Below, piece after piece: positions 44,539 through 53,374 of a stretch of DNA of 64,000 nucleotides. Origin of the DNA: Clostridia bacterium (GTDB lineage: Bacteria > Bacillota > Clostridia > Peptostreptococcales > Acidaminobacteraceae); assembly GCA_018399635.1 (NCBI GenBank), contig JAGYOH010000001.1, forward strand, positions 62,001-126,000. The letters are read 5' to 3'. Under the pieces are notes generated by a model that worked only from the letters and a program-made list of their open reading frames with translations, had not been told where the DNA came from and did no database searches. The position numbers were made by a program, and so were the translations under genes. Within the stretch, counting starts at the first letter, position 1; every line of letters starts with the position of its first letter.

Positions 44539-45944
44539 CAGTCAATGAACATCTTGTTCTTCTGCCCGTAAATGCACTTGAGCAGGCTGCGGGACAGGAG
44601 TCGGAGGCCTTCCTCGATCTGCTCCTCCTCGATCCCTCCAAGACTCAGGCGGATGAATCCATCCTGACCCAGGGTCCTTTCCAGATAAAAATCGCTGCCG
44701 AGGCTGAAGGTGACCCCCTCCCTCCGGGCTTCGGCAAGAAGCCTCTTCTGGGATATGCCCTGGGGAAGACGGATCCAGAAGCTGATGCCGCCCCGGGGCC
44801 TGGTCACCTCGATGCCTCCCGGCAGATAGGCCGCGAGGAATTCATAGGCCTTGTCCATTCGTCTGGCAAAAATCCGGTTTATTCTCTCGATATGGAAGGG
44901 GTATCCCTCACCCGCCATGAACTCCGCCAGGGCACGTTGCAGAATTCCTGAGGTGCTGAGATCCGTCATGGCCTTCATGCTCTCAAGATCCCGGGTGAGA
45001 TCCGGCGGCATGACGATGAAGGAAACCCGAAACCCCGGAATCAGAATTTTTGAAAAACTTTTGATGTAAATCACCCGCTGATGGCTGTCATAGGCCTTCA
45101 GGGGGACGACCCGGTGACCGTAATTGATTTCATTGGTGTAGTCGTCCTCGATGATATAGAAGCGGTAGGCCTCGGCCAGGTCCACCAGCCGTTTTTTACT
45201 GGCCTCGGAATAGGAAAACCCCGTGGGATTCTGAAAATTCGGCATGGTGTACATCAGCTTGGGGCGGTACCATTTGAGTTCCGCCTCCAGCCGTTTCAAA
45301 TCAAGGTCCTCCTGCCTGTAGCCGATTCCCGTCAGTCGTATGCCCATGGCTCTGAAATACTGGGAAGCCCCCTGATAGGTGGGGTTTTCGATGAAGACGT
45401 GGTCATTGGGAGCCAGCAGATTCCGCGAAACGATATCGATCCCCTGCTGGGCCCCGGAGATGATCATCACGGCGCCGAGGGGGGCCTGCACCCCCAAGGC
45501 CTCAAGATGACGCAGAATCTCCTGCCTGAGGGGCGGATAGCCCAGGGGGTCCTCCGTGGTGAAGGCCCTTCCCCGGTCCCGGTCCAGGACCCTTTCAAAG
45601 GAGGCCTTGAAGGCCTCCACGGGAAAATAATCCGTGGAAATCACACTGCGGGTGAAATCATAGGGAAAGTCCGTCACCGAAGGAGGAACCTCGATTTCCC
45701 TCAAGTCCCCGAACTCCCGGACAAAGGTCCCTTTGCCCGGAATCTTGAATATCGTCCCCCGATCGCTCAAATGCTGATAGGCCTTGACCACGGTGTCCTT
45801 GTTGACCCCGAGGACTGCGGACAATTCCCGCACCGAGGGGAGGGGGTCCCTGGGCTTCAGGGTCTCGTTGAGGATGAGTTTCTCGATATGCTTTGCAATA
45901 TTCTGATACACGGGGTATTCGGCATCCCTGTCTATTTCCCACAT
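44538..45944 (-). CDS. MocR-type GntR/aminotransferase transcriptional regulator
   Basis: The N-terminal 75 residues form a GntR winged helix (YPVYQNIAKHIEKLIL...LPSVRELSAVLGVNKDTVVKAYQHLSDRG). The rest is a fold-type I aminotransferase domain with the PLP lysine in YIKSFSKILIPGFR. Such proteins (GabR, PdxR) sense PLP or amino-compound levels. ATG 45944 has GAGGAGG nine bases upstream; the longer in-frame start falls in the upstream RNA gene. The length is 468 residues; the regulated genes are not evident nearby. Confidence 0.9.
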   Translation of the reverse strand: MWEIDRDAEYPVYQNIAKHIEKLILNETLKPRDPLPSVRELSAVLGVNKDTVVKAYQHLSDRGTIFKIPGKGTFVREFGDLREIEVPPSVTDFPYDFTRSVISTDYFPVEAFKASFERVLDRDRGRAFTTEDPLGYPPLRQEILRHLEALGVQAPLGAVMIISGAQQGIDIVSRNLLAPNDHVFIENPTYQGASQYFRAMGIRLTGIGYRQEDLDLKRLEAELKWYRPKLMYTMPNFQNPTGFSYSEASKKRLVDLAEAYRFYIIEDDYTNEINYGHRVVPLKAYDSHQRVIYIKSFSKILIPGFRVSFIVMPPDLTRDLESMKAMTDLSTSGILQRALAEFMAGEGYPFHIERINRIFARRMDKAYEFLAAYLPGGIEVTRPRGGISFWIRLPQGISQKRLLAEARREGVTFSLGSDFYLERTLGQDGFIRLSLGGIEEEQIEEGLRLLSRSLLKCIYGQKNKMFID

Positions 45945-45960
45945 GCGGCTGAACCTCCTC

Positions 45961-45997
45961 AAAAAAAAACCTTCATTTCCAACTGGAAAATGAAGGT
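45961..45997 (-). terminator. terminator of the 6S-like RNA
   Basis: Stem CCTTCATTTTCC/GGAAATGAAGG (45970-45980 with 45985-45996, one bulge), four-base loop, then nine Ts on the minus strand. It lies just ahead of the ribosome site of the regulator gene. Confidence 0.88.
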
Positions 45998-46164
45998 CCA
46001 AGATGCCGTCACCCATACAATTCTGGACCACGTCTCACAACGTGGGTGTACTACCTAGAGCTTCTGACTTCCTCTGTAAAAAAGGCCTGCCATCCACAGT
46101 AGGACACGAACTCCCTCAATCTATCTGGTGGTTGAATTATATTAGGCAACGCACATCTCAGGCT
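45968..46164 (-). ncRNA. candidate 6S RNA (or regulated leader of the MocR gene)
   Basis: The roughly 197-base transcript between a good promoter and a terminator folds as a rod: GAGATG pairs with CATCTT, GTTGCC with GGTGAC, ATATAATTC with GAATTGTAT, and ACCAC with GTGGT, all joining the 5' and 3' parts. Beyond an open centre (near AGATAGATTGAGG), GAGTTC/GAA-CTC, TCC/GGA and CTGT/ACAG close the far arm. Length, closing stem, central bubble and terminal stem are those of 6S RNA. No coding frame or T-box is present. Confidence 0.6.
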
Positions 46165-46170
46165 GCTTTC

Positions 46171-46199
46171 ATTATACCCTAAAACCGCTGATTTTCCAA
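46171..46199 (-). promoter_or_regulatory. promoter of the 6S-like RNA
   Basis: -35 TTGGAA (46194-46199), 17-base spacer, -10 TATAAT (46171-46176) on the minus strand, in the gap after the exporter operon. Confidence 0.75.
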
Positions 46200-46202
46200 A
46201 CA

Positions 46203-47378
46203 TCAATCCTTGATGGCAACCCTGGTTCCCTCATCGATGCCCTCCGAGGGGTTGAGAATCACCCGGTCCCCGGCTTCAAGACCCCCGAGAATTTCATAGC
46301 GGTCCCCGCCTTCGATACCCAGGGTCACCGGGGTCAGGGCGGCCCTGCCCGCCAGCAGCCGGTAGACATAATCGCCGCCGTTGTACTTGACCAGGGCCTG
46401 TTTGTCCACGGTCAAAGCCTCCTCCGACGCCTTCAGGACAAAGACCACATCGACTTCTCTTCCCGGGGTGTCGAAGCCCCCCACCGCCTCGACCTCCACC
46501 AGTCCCTTGAGCTGGGTGACGCCGAGATCTGAAACCACGGGCTTGATGGTGGGATGGATTTTTTCAATCATCGTTTCAAGACGCTCTTCACCCCGTCGTA
46601 TCCTCACCGGCGTAGCCATGCTCAACTGGACAAGCTCCTCCTCCAGGAGGTCCACCTCGATGAAAAAGGATTCCTCATAGAGCTGCAGCAGGGGCGTCCC
46701 CCCGAGAATCCGCTGTCCGTCACTGACATGAATTTCCGAAACAATGCCGTCAAAGGGGGCTCTCACCTGGTAATCCGAAAGTTCATCCATGAGAATCTCC
46801 ACCTGGCTTTCCAGGGACTTGAGGGTCAAATGCCGGGCGCTGGACTGGTCTCTGGCCATGTCCAGCTGCATTCCCGCCACACTGAAGAGCAGCCCGGCGG
46901 CGTCATACTCTCCCTTGCTCAGGGCACCGGACTCATAGAGGATTCTGGCATTTTCGTAGTCCTGTCCGGCCTTGAGATAGTCCTCCCGGGCCATGCGCAC
47001 CGCTTCTTCATCACCCTTGGCATCCGAAATCTCCAGGGTGGTCTCCAGGGCCCGGACCTCGTAGACCAGGCTGTCAAGCCGCAGCCGGGCCTGGGTATCA
47101 TCCATGGTGACGAGGATGTCTCCCCGGGCCACCTCGTCACCGATTTCCACCATGAGGGACTGGATTTCACCGCCGGCAGGGCTGAAGAGATCCATCCGGC
47201 TCCGGCTCCTGAGAATACCCCGCTCCTTGATCACTTCCTCCACCGGCGCCAGCCTCACCTCGTCCACGGTCACCGCCTCCTTGAGATTCAGGAAATAGAC
47301 GGCGGCCGGCAGGAGGAGGATCAAGAGAATCCCCCCGAGTCCCAGAACCTTTTTTGATGGTTTCGCAATCTTCTTCAT
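46203..47378 (-). CDS. efflux periplasmic-adaptor-type (HlyD/MacA) protein
   Basis: A 391-residue membrane-fusion protein: an N-terminal anchor (VLGLGGILLILLLPAAVYFL, about 11-30), a split lipoyl domain (AGGEIQSLMVEIGDEVARGDILVTMDD and YQVRAPFDGIVSEIHVSDGQRI) around a coiled coil (90-190), then beta-barrel domains. It would link the ABC exporter encoded upstream to its substrate path across the wall. It follows the permease gene by 11 bases, with AGGAGG before its ATG. Confidence 0.9.
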   Translation of the reverse strand: MKKIAKPSKKVLGLGGILLILLLPAAVYFLNLKEAVTVDEVRLAPVEEVIKERGILRSRSRMDLFSPAGGEIQSLMVEIGDEVARGDILVTMDDTQARLRLDSLVYEVRALETTLEISDAKGDEEAVRMAREDYLKAGQDYENARILYESGALSKGEYDAAGLLFSVAGMQLDMARDQSSARHLTLKSLESQVEILMDELSDYQVRAPFDGIVSEIHVSDGQRILGGTPLLQLYEESFFIEVDLLEEELVQLSMATPVRIRRGEERLETMIEKIHPTIKPVVSDLGVTQLKGLVEVEAVGGFDTPGREVDVVFVLKASEEALTVDKQALVKYNGGDYVYRLLAGRAALTPVTLGIEGGDRYEILGGLEAGDRVILNPSEGIDEGTRVAIKD

Positions 47379-47389
47379 AAAATATCCTC

Positions 47390-49741
47390 CTAAGTCATCC
47401 TGTTTTTCAAGGCGTCGATGAAATTCAGCCGGTGGATCTTCTCATAGGTGGCCAGCACGCTCAGGGCGATGAAAATTCCGGTGAGGCCTGCCGTCTTGAG
47501 ATGAGCCAGGGGGGTCGCCGTCATGTTCATGGTGTACAGATCATTGTTGAAGGTCGCTCCGATGCCGTAGAGCATGCCCTCTCCCAGGGGAATCCCCAGG
47601 AGCAGGCCGAAGCAGGCGATGATCAGGGTTTCCCGGGTGATCAGCTGGAAGATTTCAACCTTGGTGAATCCCATGACCCGCATGGAGGAGAATTCCAGGG
47701 ACCTTTCGCCGATGGTCATGATGCTGGAATTGTAGACGATGGCAAAGCCCAGGATGGCGGCGAAAAAGGTCATCACCAGAACGGAATAGATGGTGTAGTC
47801 CATGAAGGCCATGAAGGAGTCCCTCAAGTCCTTGAGGGACTGGATGGCCGCCACCCCGGGATAATCGTCTAGGACCTCCTTGACCGGCCGGTCGCTGTTG
47901 ATGAAGACGCCGTTGATGAGTCCCCTGTCCGTCAATTCCCCCTGCATGAAGGCGATGTCGGCGTACATGTTGATCCCCAGGGTCTGTTTGACCACCCCTC
48001 TGACCGTCACCACGGTATCCTCCCTGCCGGGGATGAAGGATTTCAAATCGATCTGGTCCCCCACCGAGAAGCCGAAATGGTTCACCATGCTCTCGGTGAT
48101 CAGAACCCCGTCCCTGGGCAGCTCGACGGGCCGGTCCCCGGGGGTCACGAATTCATACATCACCGTATCCTGGTGGAGCCCCACCATGGCGACGATTTTG
48201 TCCCTGGACCCCCGCTGTACCTCAAAGGGGATTTCCAGCCGGCCCTCGATGGCCGTGGCTCCGGTGACCTTTTCCAGGTCCAGTATCTCATCCTCGGACA
48301 CAAAGCCTTCAAAGCCGACATTGTAATCCATGGTCTGGAAGACCTCGAATTGCTGGACGAAGAGCTCGTCATAAAGGTCCAGCATGCTGAAGGGCATCAG
48401 GGTGATGGCATAGGTCATGGCCACCCCCACCATGGTGAAGATCAGGCGGCGCTTGTTGCGCATGGCACTGCGGATCACGTTTTTCCAGTTGAAATCCAGA
48501 AGGTCCCAGAAGCCGCGCCACTTTTCAAGCAGGATTTTCTTGCCGGGGGCCGGCGCCCTGGGGCGCATGGATTCAGCCGGGTGGATCTTGAGAATTCCCT
48601 TGGTGGACCACAGAGCCGCCACCAGGGTGAAGACCAGGGTCAGGGCCAGGGCCTTCAAGGCGAAGTCCGGATAAAAGACCGTCACCAGCATGGGAATGTT
48701 GAAAAAGGTGTCCACATAGATTCCGGCCAGGAAACTCGAGGCCTGAAAACCGGCCAGGATGCCGAAGACGGCACCCACGATCCCGATCAGCAGACTGATT
48801 TTTCCATAATGGACAATGATTTCACGATTGGTGTATCCGATGGCTTTGAGGATGCCGATCATGGTGCGGTCTCTTTTGATCAGGCGGTTGAGCATGAAGG
48901 TGAGGATGATGGCGGCGACCCCGAGAAAAATGGTGGGTATCACATTGATCATGGTCCTGACGCCGTTGATCTCCTCCGTGAGCATCCTGTGGGAGAGTTG
49001 ATTCTTTCTTTGTGTGACCCCGGTGATGCCCAGATTGCCGAAATCCTCCTGGATGGCCTCCAGGACTTTTTTTTCATCATGGCCATCCTGGACGAGGAGG
49101 ATCCCCTGATTGTAGCTTCCCTGAAAACCCAGGGCGCTCTGGGCGAAGGACTCGGTCACATAGATGACGCCGTAGCGCCCGGCGTCGGGAATCAGGGTCT
49201 GCTCGCTTTCCACGAGATAGATGAACTCCGGGGCATCCACGATGTTTTTCACCGTCATGGTGTAGGCCTTCCCCGCCACCAGCAAAGGCATCTCATCCCC
49301 GGGCTCGAGACCCCTGGCCCTGGCGAACTGTCTCAGGACGAAGATTTCATCATCCTTTTCGAGGGTCTTCGGACCGCCGTCAAAGTACAGCCGGTTGATG
49401 CCGGTGTCCCCGGGCCGGGTGATCATCAGCAGCCGCACGTTTTCTTCATCGACGTCAAGACGGGCTTCGTAGCGGATCCTCCCCTGGATTCTCTCGATTC
49501 CCGGTTCCCGGGCAATGGCCCCGAGCTGGCTCTTGGAAATCCTGCCGAAGTCGATGTAACCGTCGGCGAAGTCCGTGGTTTCATAGTAGTCCCGGACCGT
49601 GACATCGAGGTTCTCCACCGCCATTCCCAACCCGATATAACTCATGAGGCCCACCACGATGACCAGGGCGATGGCCAGATATTGAATTTTTCCTTGATTC
49701 AGCACCCTTGTCACGCGCCGGTTGAGGATTTTCACTACCAC
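47390..49741 (-). CDS. ABC transporter permease, FtsX/MacB type
   Basis: A 783-residue permease with a span at the N-terminus (YLAIALVIVVGLMSYIGLGM), a large outer domain, then the FtsX helices (about 268-380), and a second outer domain and helix set at the C-terminus (FFAAILGFAIVYN and after). The duplicated ABC3 layout suggests export of peptides, lipids or drugs. GTG 49741 overlaps the end of the ATPase gene; GTG 49735 is an alternative. Confidence 0.9.
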   Translation of the reverse strand: MVVKILNRRVTRVLNQGKIQYLAIALVIVVGLMSYIGLGMAVENLDVTVRDYYETTDFADGYIDFGRISKSQLGAIAREPGIERIQGRIRYEARLDVDEENVRLLMITRPGDTGINRLYFDGGPKTLEKDDEIFVLRQFARARGLEPGDEMPLLVAGKAYTMTVKNIVDAPEFIYLVESEQTLIPDAGRYGVIYVTESFAQSALGFQGSYNQGILLVQDGHDEKKVLEAIQEDFGNLGITGVTQRKNQLSHRMLTEEINGVRTMINVIPTIFLGVAAIILTFMLNRLIKRDRTMIGILKAIGYTNREIIVHYGKISLLIGIVGAVFGILAGFQASSFLAGIYVDTFFNIPMLVTVFYPDFALKALALTLVFTLVAALWSTKGILKIHPAESMRPRAPAPGKKILLEKWRGFWDLLDFNWKNVIRSAMRNKRRLIFTMVGVAMTYAITLMPFSMLDLYDELFVQQFEVFQTMDYNVGFEGFVSEDEILDLEKVTGATAIEGRLEIPFEVQRGSRDKIVAMVGLHQDTVMYEFVTPGDRPVELPRDGVLITESMVNHFGFSVGDQIDLKSFIPGREDTVVTVRGVVKQTLGINMYADIAFMQGELTDRGLINGVFINSDRPVKEVLDDYPGVAAIQSLKDLRDSFMAFMDYTIYSVLVMTFFAAILGFAIVYNSSIMTIGERSLEFSSMRVMGFTKVEIFQLITRETLIIACFGLLLGIPLGEGMLYGIGATFNNDLYTMNMTATPLAHLKTAGLTGIFIALSVLATYEKIHRLNFIDALKNRMT

Positions 49742-50439
49742 TCAATCCTTTCAGGATCCATGGGACTGGGATTCTTCTCGTTATGGGTGATTCTGCCGCT
49801 TCTGAGCCTGATGACGCGGTCGCCGATATTCCCGATGGCGGCATTGTGGGTGATGACCAGGATGGTCTTGTGGTATTTCTCATTGATTTTTTTCAAGAGT
49901 TTGAGGATATTGACGCCGGTGGCATAGTCCAGGGCACCGGTGGGTTCATCACAGAGCAGGACCTTGGGATTCTTCGCCACCGCCCGGGCGATGGCCACCC
50001 GCTGTTGCTCCCCGCCGGAAAGCTGGGAGGGAAAATGATCCTGTCTCTGGGTCAGTGCCACGTCCCCGAGGACCTCATCCACATCCAGGGCATCGAAGGT
50101 GATCTGGGTGGCCAGTTCGACATTCTCCCGGGCTGTGAGATTGGCCATGAGATTATAAAACTGGAACACGAAACCGATATCGTGGCGGCGGTAGTCGGTC
50201 AGGGCTTTTTCATCAAGGGCGGTGACCTCCTTGCCCGCCACGACAATCCCTCCGGAGGTGGGAAAATCCATGCCACCGATGAGATTGAGCAGGGTGCTTT
50301 TACCGCTGCCGCTGGGCCCCAGAATGACCACGAATTCCCCTTCCTCCACTGAAAAGGTCATGTCCCTCAGGGCGTTCACGGTGATTTCACCCATTTGATA
50401 CGCCTTGTTGATCGCCGAGACCGCTATGAACTCTGCCAT
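49735..50439 (-). CDS. ABC transporter ATP-binding protein, MacB/LolD type
   Basis: The 234-residue ATPase has Walker [17 protein letters not shown] (about 40-55), signature [15 protein letters not shown], Walker [13 protein letters not shown] and the switch histidine VITHN. It drives the FtsX-type permease encoded next. The ATG follows GGAGG; it lies three bases after the pseudouridine synthase gene, so the four genes form one operon. Confidence 0.95.
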   Translation of the reverse strand: MAEFIAVSAINKAYQMGEITVNALRDMTFSVEEGEFVVILGPSGSGKSTLLNLIGGMDFPTSGGIVVAGKEVTALDEKALTDYRRHDIGFVFQFYNLMANLTARENVELATQITFDALDVDEVLGDVALTQRQDHFPSQLSGGEQQRVAIARAVAKNPKVLLCDEPTGALDYATGVNILKLLKKINEKYHKTILVITHNAAIGNIGDRVIRLRSGRITHNEKNPSPMDPERIEW

Positions 50440-50442
50440 GGT

Positions 50443-51318
50443 CTATTCCTCCTTCAGCTGTTGCAGAACCGCCTTCAGATCCGACTTCAGGGGGGCCGCC
50501 AGATCAAGATACTCCCCCGTCACCGGATGAATGAATCCGATTTTCGACGCATGGAGAAACTGCCGCTTGAAAAGGGGGTCCTCGTGGTCGTACAGGGTAT
50601 CCCCCGCCACGGGGTGGCCGATATGGGCCATGTGCACCCGGATCTGATGAGTCCTGCCGGTATAAAGCCTCAGGGTGAGGAGGGTGTAGTCCCGGCAGGA
50701 CTCAAGGACCCTGTACCCCGTGAGAGCCGGTTTTCCCCGGCTTGTCACCCCTTGACGGAGACCGTCCTCCAGGGGGCCGACGGGAAGCTCCACGAGCCCC
50801 TCGGATGCCGCGAACCTTCCCCGGACCAGGGCGATGTAATCCTTCACCATGGCCTCAGAGGCGGCCGGAGTGGTCAGTCGATGATGGATCCAGCTGTTTT
50901 TCGCCACCAGGATGGCCCCGGAGGTGTCCCGGTCAAGGCGTGAAACGAATCTCAATTTGCAAAACTCCTGTTTTTGATACAGATACTCACTCAAATGATT
51001 GATCAGGGTGTCCTTCAGAATGTTCCGGGTGGGGTGGACCACCACAAAGGGATCCTTGTTCACCACCAGCAGGTCCTCGTCCTCATAAAGGATTTCCAGG
51101 GGACCGGCCTGTCCGGGAAAGGTGTTTTTTTCATAATCAAAGGTAATCCGGACCACCTCGCCGGCGACAAGCGCCCGACGGTCCTCGACCCGCCCTTCAA
51201 TCCTTATTTTTGAAGCCTTCTTGAGTTTTCGATACAGCCGGTTGGAAATGTCAAGCCGGTCCTTGACCAGTTCTTCAAGGGTCATGCCCTGATCCTCCGC
51301 CTTTACGATGTACTTCAT
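50443..51318 (-). CDS. RluA-family pseudouridine synthase
   Basis: A 291-residue enzyme that isomerises uridines in rRNA or tRNA. The N-terminal S4-like domain (LEELVKDRLDISNRLYRKLKKASKIRIEG) precedes the catalytic motif RLDRDTSGAILVAK and the GRTHQIRVHMAHIGHPVAGD block. ATG 51318 has GGGAG six bases upstream. It stands first in an operon with an ABC exporter, an odd pairing that may only reflect a shared promoter. Confidence 0.92.
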   Translation of the reverse strand: MKYIVKAEDQGMTLEELVKDRLDISNRLYRKLKKASKIRIEGRVEDRRALVAGEVVRITFDYEKNTFPGQAGPLEILYEDEDLLVVNKDPFVVVHPTRNILKDTLINHLSEYLYQKQEFCKLRFVSRLDRDTSGAILVAKNSWIHHRLTTPAASEAMVKDYIALVRGRFAASEGLVELPVGPLEDGLRQGVTSRGKPALTGYRVLESCRDYTLLTLRLYTGRTHQIRVHMAHIGHPVAGDTLYDHEDPLFKRQFLHASKIGFIHPVTGEYLDLAAPLKSDLKAVLQQLKEE

Positions 51319-51336
51319 GGGACTCTCCCTTCCGCC

Positions 51337-51360
51337 ATATGACTGTCTGGTCATATTATA
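51337..51360 (-). promoter_or_regulatory. promoter of the rluA-like/ABC exporter operon with operator-like palindrome
   Basis: -10 TATAAT at 51355-51360 on the minus strand, with only a weak -35. From its edge through the expected start site runs an inverted repeat ATATGAC-N6-GTCATAT (51337-51356), placed where a repressor would block initiation. Confidence 0.45.
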
Positions 51361-51386
51361 CCCCATTTTGATTGCGGTAAAAAGAA

Positions 51387-51419
51387 AAGACTCGGGGGAA
51401 GGGCTTCCTCCCGAGTCTT
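51387..51419 (-). terminator. terminator after fabI
   Basis: Ten-base arms AAGACTCGGG/CCCGAGTCTT (51387-51396 and 51410-51419), then a T-rich tract on the minus strand. Confidence 0.85.
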
Positions 51420-51427
51420 CAAGGGTG

Positions 51428-52201
51428 TTATAAGGAGATGATGTTGTAGCCGCAGTCCACGTGGAGAATCTCCCCGGTGACGCCGCTGGAAAGCTCGCTC
51501 ATGAGAAAGACGGCGGACTGTCCCACTTCCCTGGGCCTGACCATCCGCTCCATGGGGGACTTGAGCTCGACGATTTCCGCAATCTTGTTGAATTCCCCCA
51601 CCCCCTTGGCCGCCAGAGTTTTGATGGGACCCGAGGAAATGGCGTTGACCCGGATCTGCCTGGGCCCCAGATCCCTGGCCAGATATTTGACGCTGGCATC
51701 CAGAGAGGCCTTGGCCACCCCCATCACGTTGTAGTTCTTGATGACCCGTTCACCGCCGAGATAGGTGATGGTGACCATGGCGCCCCCTTCATCCATGAGT
51801 CTGGAAGCTTCCCTGGCCACCTCCACGAAGGAAAAGACGCTGATTTCCTGAGCCATCAGAAATCCCTCCCGGGAGGTGTCGGCGTACCGGCCTGAAAGCT
51901 CGTCCTTTTTGGCATGGGCGATGCTGTGGACCACCCCGTGGATTTTCGGAGCGATTTTCTCCACCGTCTCAAAGGCGCGTCTCACATCGCCCTCCTTGGT
52001 GACATCACAGGAGATGGTGACGGGGTTCTCGTACCCCTCCTCCAACAGGAGTTTTTCCAGATTGCGTCCGCTGCCGGGACGGTTATAGGTGAAAATCAGG
52101 TTCGCCCCTGAAGCCCTGAGCTCCTCGGCTATGGCCCAGGCAATGGACCATTTGTTGGCGACACCCATGACGACGATGGTCTTGTCCTTGAGTAATTCCA
52201 T
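51428..52201 (-). CDS. fabI: enoyl-[acyl-carrier-protein] reductase (NADH), FabI type
   Basis: FabI reduces the trans-2-enoyl-ACP double bond in fatty-acid elongation. The 257-residue SDR protein has GVANKWSIAWAIAEEL at the cofactor site and the catalytic Tyr-x6-Lys in NYNVMGVAKAS. It is monocistronic, with its own promoter, a FapR-like operator and a terminator. The ATG has GGAGG upstream. Confidence 0.95.
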   Translation of the reverse strand: MELLKDKTIVVMGVANKWSIAWAIAEELRASGANLIFTYNRPGSGRNLEKLLLEEGYENPVTISCDVTKEGDVRRAFETVEKIAPKIHGVVHSIAHAKKDELSGRYADTSREGFLMAQEISVFSFVEVAREASRLMDEGGAMVTITYLGGERVIKNYNVMGVAKASLDASVKYLARDLGPRQIRVNAISSGPIKTLAAKGVGEFNKIAEIVELKSPMERMVRPREVGQSAVFLMSELSSGVTGEILHVDCGYNIISL

Positions 52202-52225
52202 TCTTCTGCCTCCTAATAGCTGTTA

Positions 52226-52282
52226 TTATCACCAGGTACTAATCACTTAAAATGATTATAACAAACTACTGGAATTATTCAA
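52226..52282 (-). promoter_or_regulatory. fabI promoter with FapR-like operator
   Basis: -35 TTGAAT (52277-52282) and -10 TATAAT (52255-52260), spacer 16. Directly downstream lies TTAGTACCTGGTGATAA (52226-52242), 15 of 17 compatible with the FapR consensus TTAGTACCTRNTACTAA. FapR is released by malonyl-CoA, so fabI would follow the supply of fatty-acid precursor. fapR itself is not in the window. Confidence 0.72.
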
Positions 52283-53300
52283 GTATTTCTTCGAGGGCAC
52301 GAATCAGGGTGTCAATGTCCTCTCTCTCGATATCCTTGTTGGTGACGAATCGCCATTCGCCGCCTTCGGGCCCGTTGATCTTGATGCCTCTTTCCAAAAG
52401 TCCCTCCACCACCCGGTCACTGGGGAAATCCTCCTCGGAGGCCTTGAAAAAGACCATGTTGATGTGGGAACGGGCCAGGTCCACCTCGACCCCCTTGAAG
52501 GCCGCCATTCTTTCTCTCAGCAGGGCGGCGTTCTCGTGGTCCTCCTTGAGCCGGTCCACCATTTCTGTAAGAGCGATGATACCGGCGGCACCGAGGATGC
52601 CGGCCTGCCTCATGCCGCCTCCCATCAGTTTGCGCATTTTTCTCGCTTTTTCAATGAAGGCCGCACTCCCCGCTACAACGGAGCCCACCGGAGCCCCCAG
52701 TCCCTTGGACAGACACACATTCACCGAATCACAATATCGGGTGATTTCCGCCGCCTCGACACCGAGATAGGTGGCGGCGTTGAAGAGCCTCGCCCCATCG
52801 AGATGGACCGGAATGCCCCTGTCTTGTGCCAGGTCGTAGACCTCGGCCATATGGGCCAGGGGAACCACCTTGCCGCCGCCGTGGGCATTTTCCATGCAGA
52901 TCAGTCCGGTATCGGGGTAATGGATATCCTTCCCCCGGATGAGATTTTTCAATTCCTCCATGTCATAGACCCCGTAGTCCGTGTTGAGAGTCCTGGTCTG
53001 GACCCCCGAAATCACCGCGGCACCGCCCACCTCATGCCAGACGATATGGGCATCAAAGCCGACGATGATTTCGTCCCCACGCTTGGTGTGGGTCAGAATA
53101 CTGACCTGGTTTCCAAAGGTGCCGCTCGGCACGAAGAGGGCCGCCTCCTTGCCCAGGATCTTCGCACTCAACGCTTCAAGTTCGTTCAAGGTAGGATCGT
53201 CGCCGTACACATCGTCCCCGACCCTGGCGGAAGCCATGGCCTGTCGCATTTTTCCCGTTGGCTGGGTGACGGTATCGCTTCTGAAATCCAATATTTTCAT
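52275..53300 (-). CDS. ltaE: low-specificity L-threonine aldolase
   Basis: A fold-type I PLP enzyme of 341 residues that cleaves threonine (and allo-threonine) to glycine and acetaldehyde. It begins ILDFRSDTVTQPTGKMRQAM, and the PLP lysine lies in VCLSKGLGAPVGS. The ATG follows AGGAGG. A -10 TATAAT lies at 53329-53334 on the minus strand. It is divergent from the YtvI-like gene and may feed glycine or acetaldehyde in amino-acid fermentation. Confidence 0.92.
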   Translation of the reverse strand: MKILDFRSDTVTQPTGKMRQAMASARVGDDVYGDDPTLNELEALSAKILGKEAALFVPSGTFGNQVSILTHTKRGDEIIVGFDAHIVWHEVGGAAVISGVQTRTLNTDYGVYDMEELKNLIRGKDIHYPDTGLICMENAHGGGKVVPLAHMAEVYDLAQDRGIPVHLDGARLFNAATYLGVEAAEITRYCDSVNVCLSKGLGAPVGSVVAGSAAFIEKARKMRKLMGGGMRQAGILGAAGIIALTEMVDRLKEDHENAALLRERMAAFKGVEVDLARSHINMVFFKASEEDFPSDRVVEGLLERGIKINGPEGGEWRFVTNKDIEREDIDTLIRALEEILE

Positions 53301-53374
53301 TTTAATCCTCCTTCAGTGTGTTACCCTTATTATAAACGATGGGGTTTGGGTATCAAAGGAAAAGGAGGTGTTTT

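Noticed and set aside
45968-46164. T-box leader for the MocR-type gene
   Set aside because: The GGTACCGCG T-box core is absent, and the 5' and 3' ends pair with each other over long helices, which fits a rod-like RNA instead.
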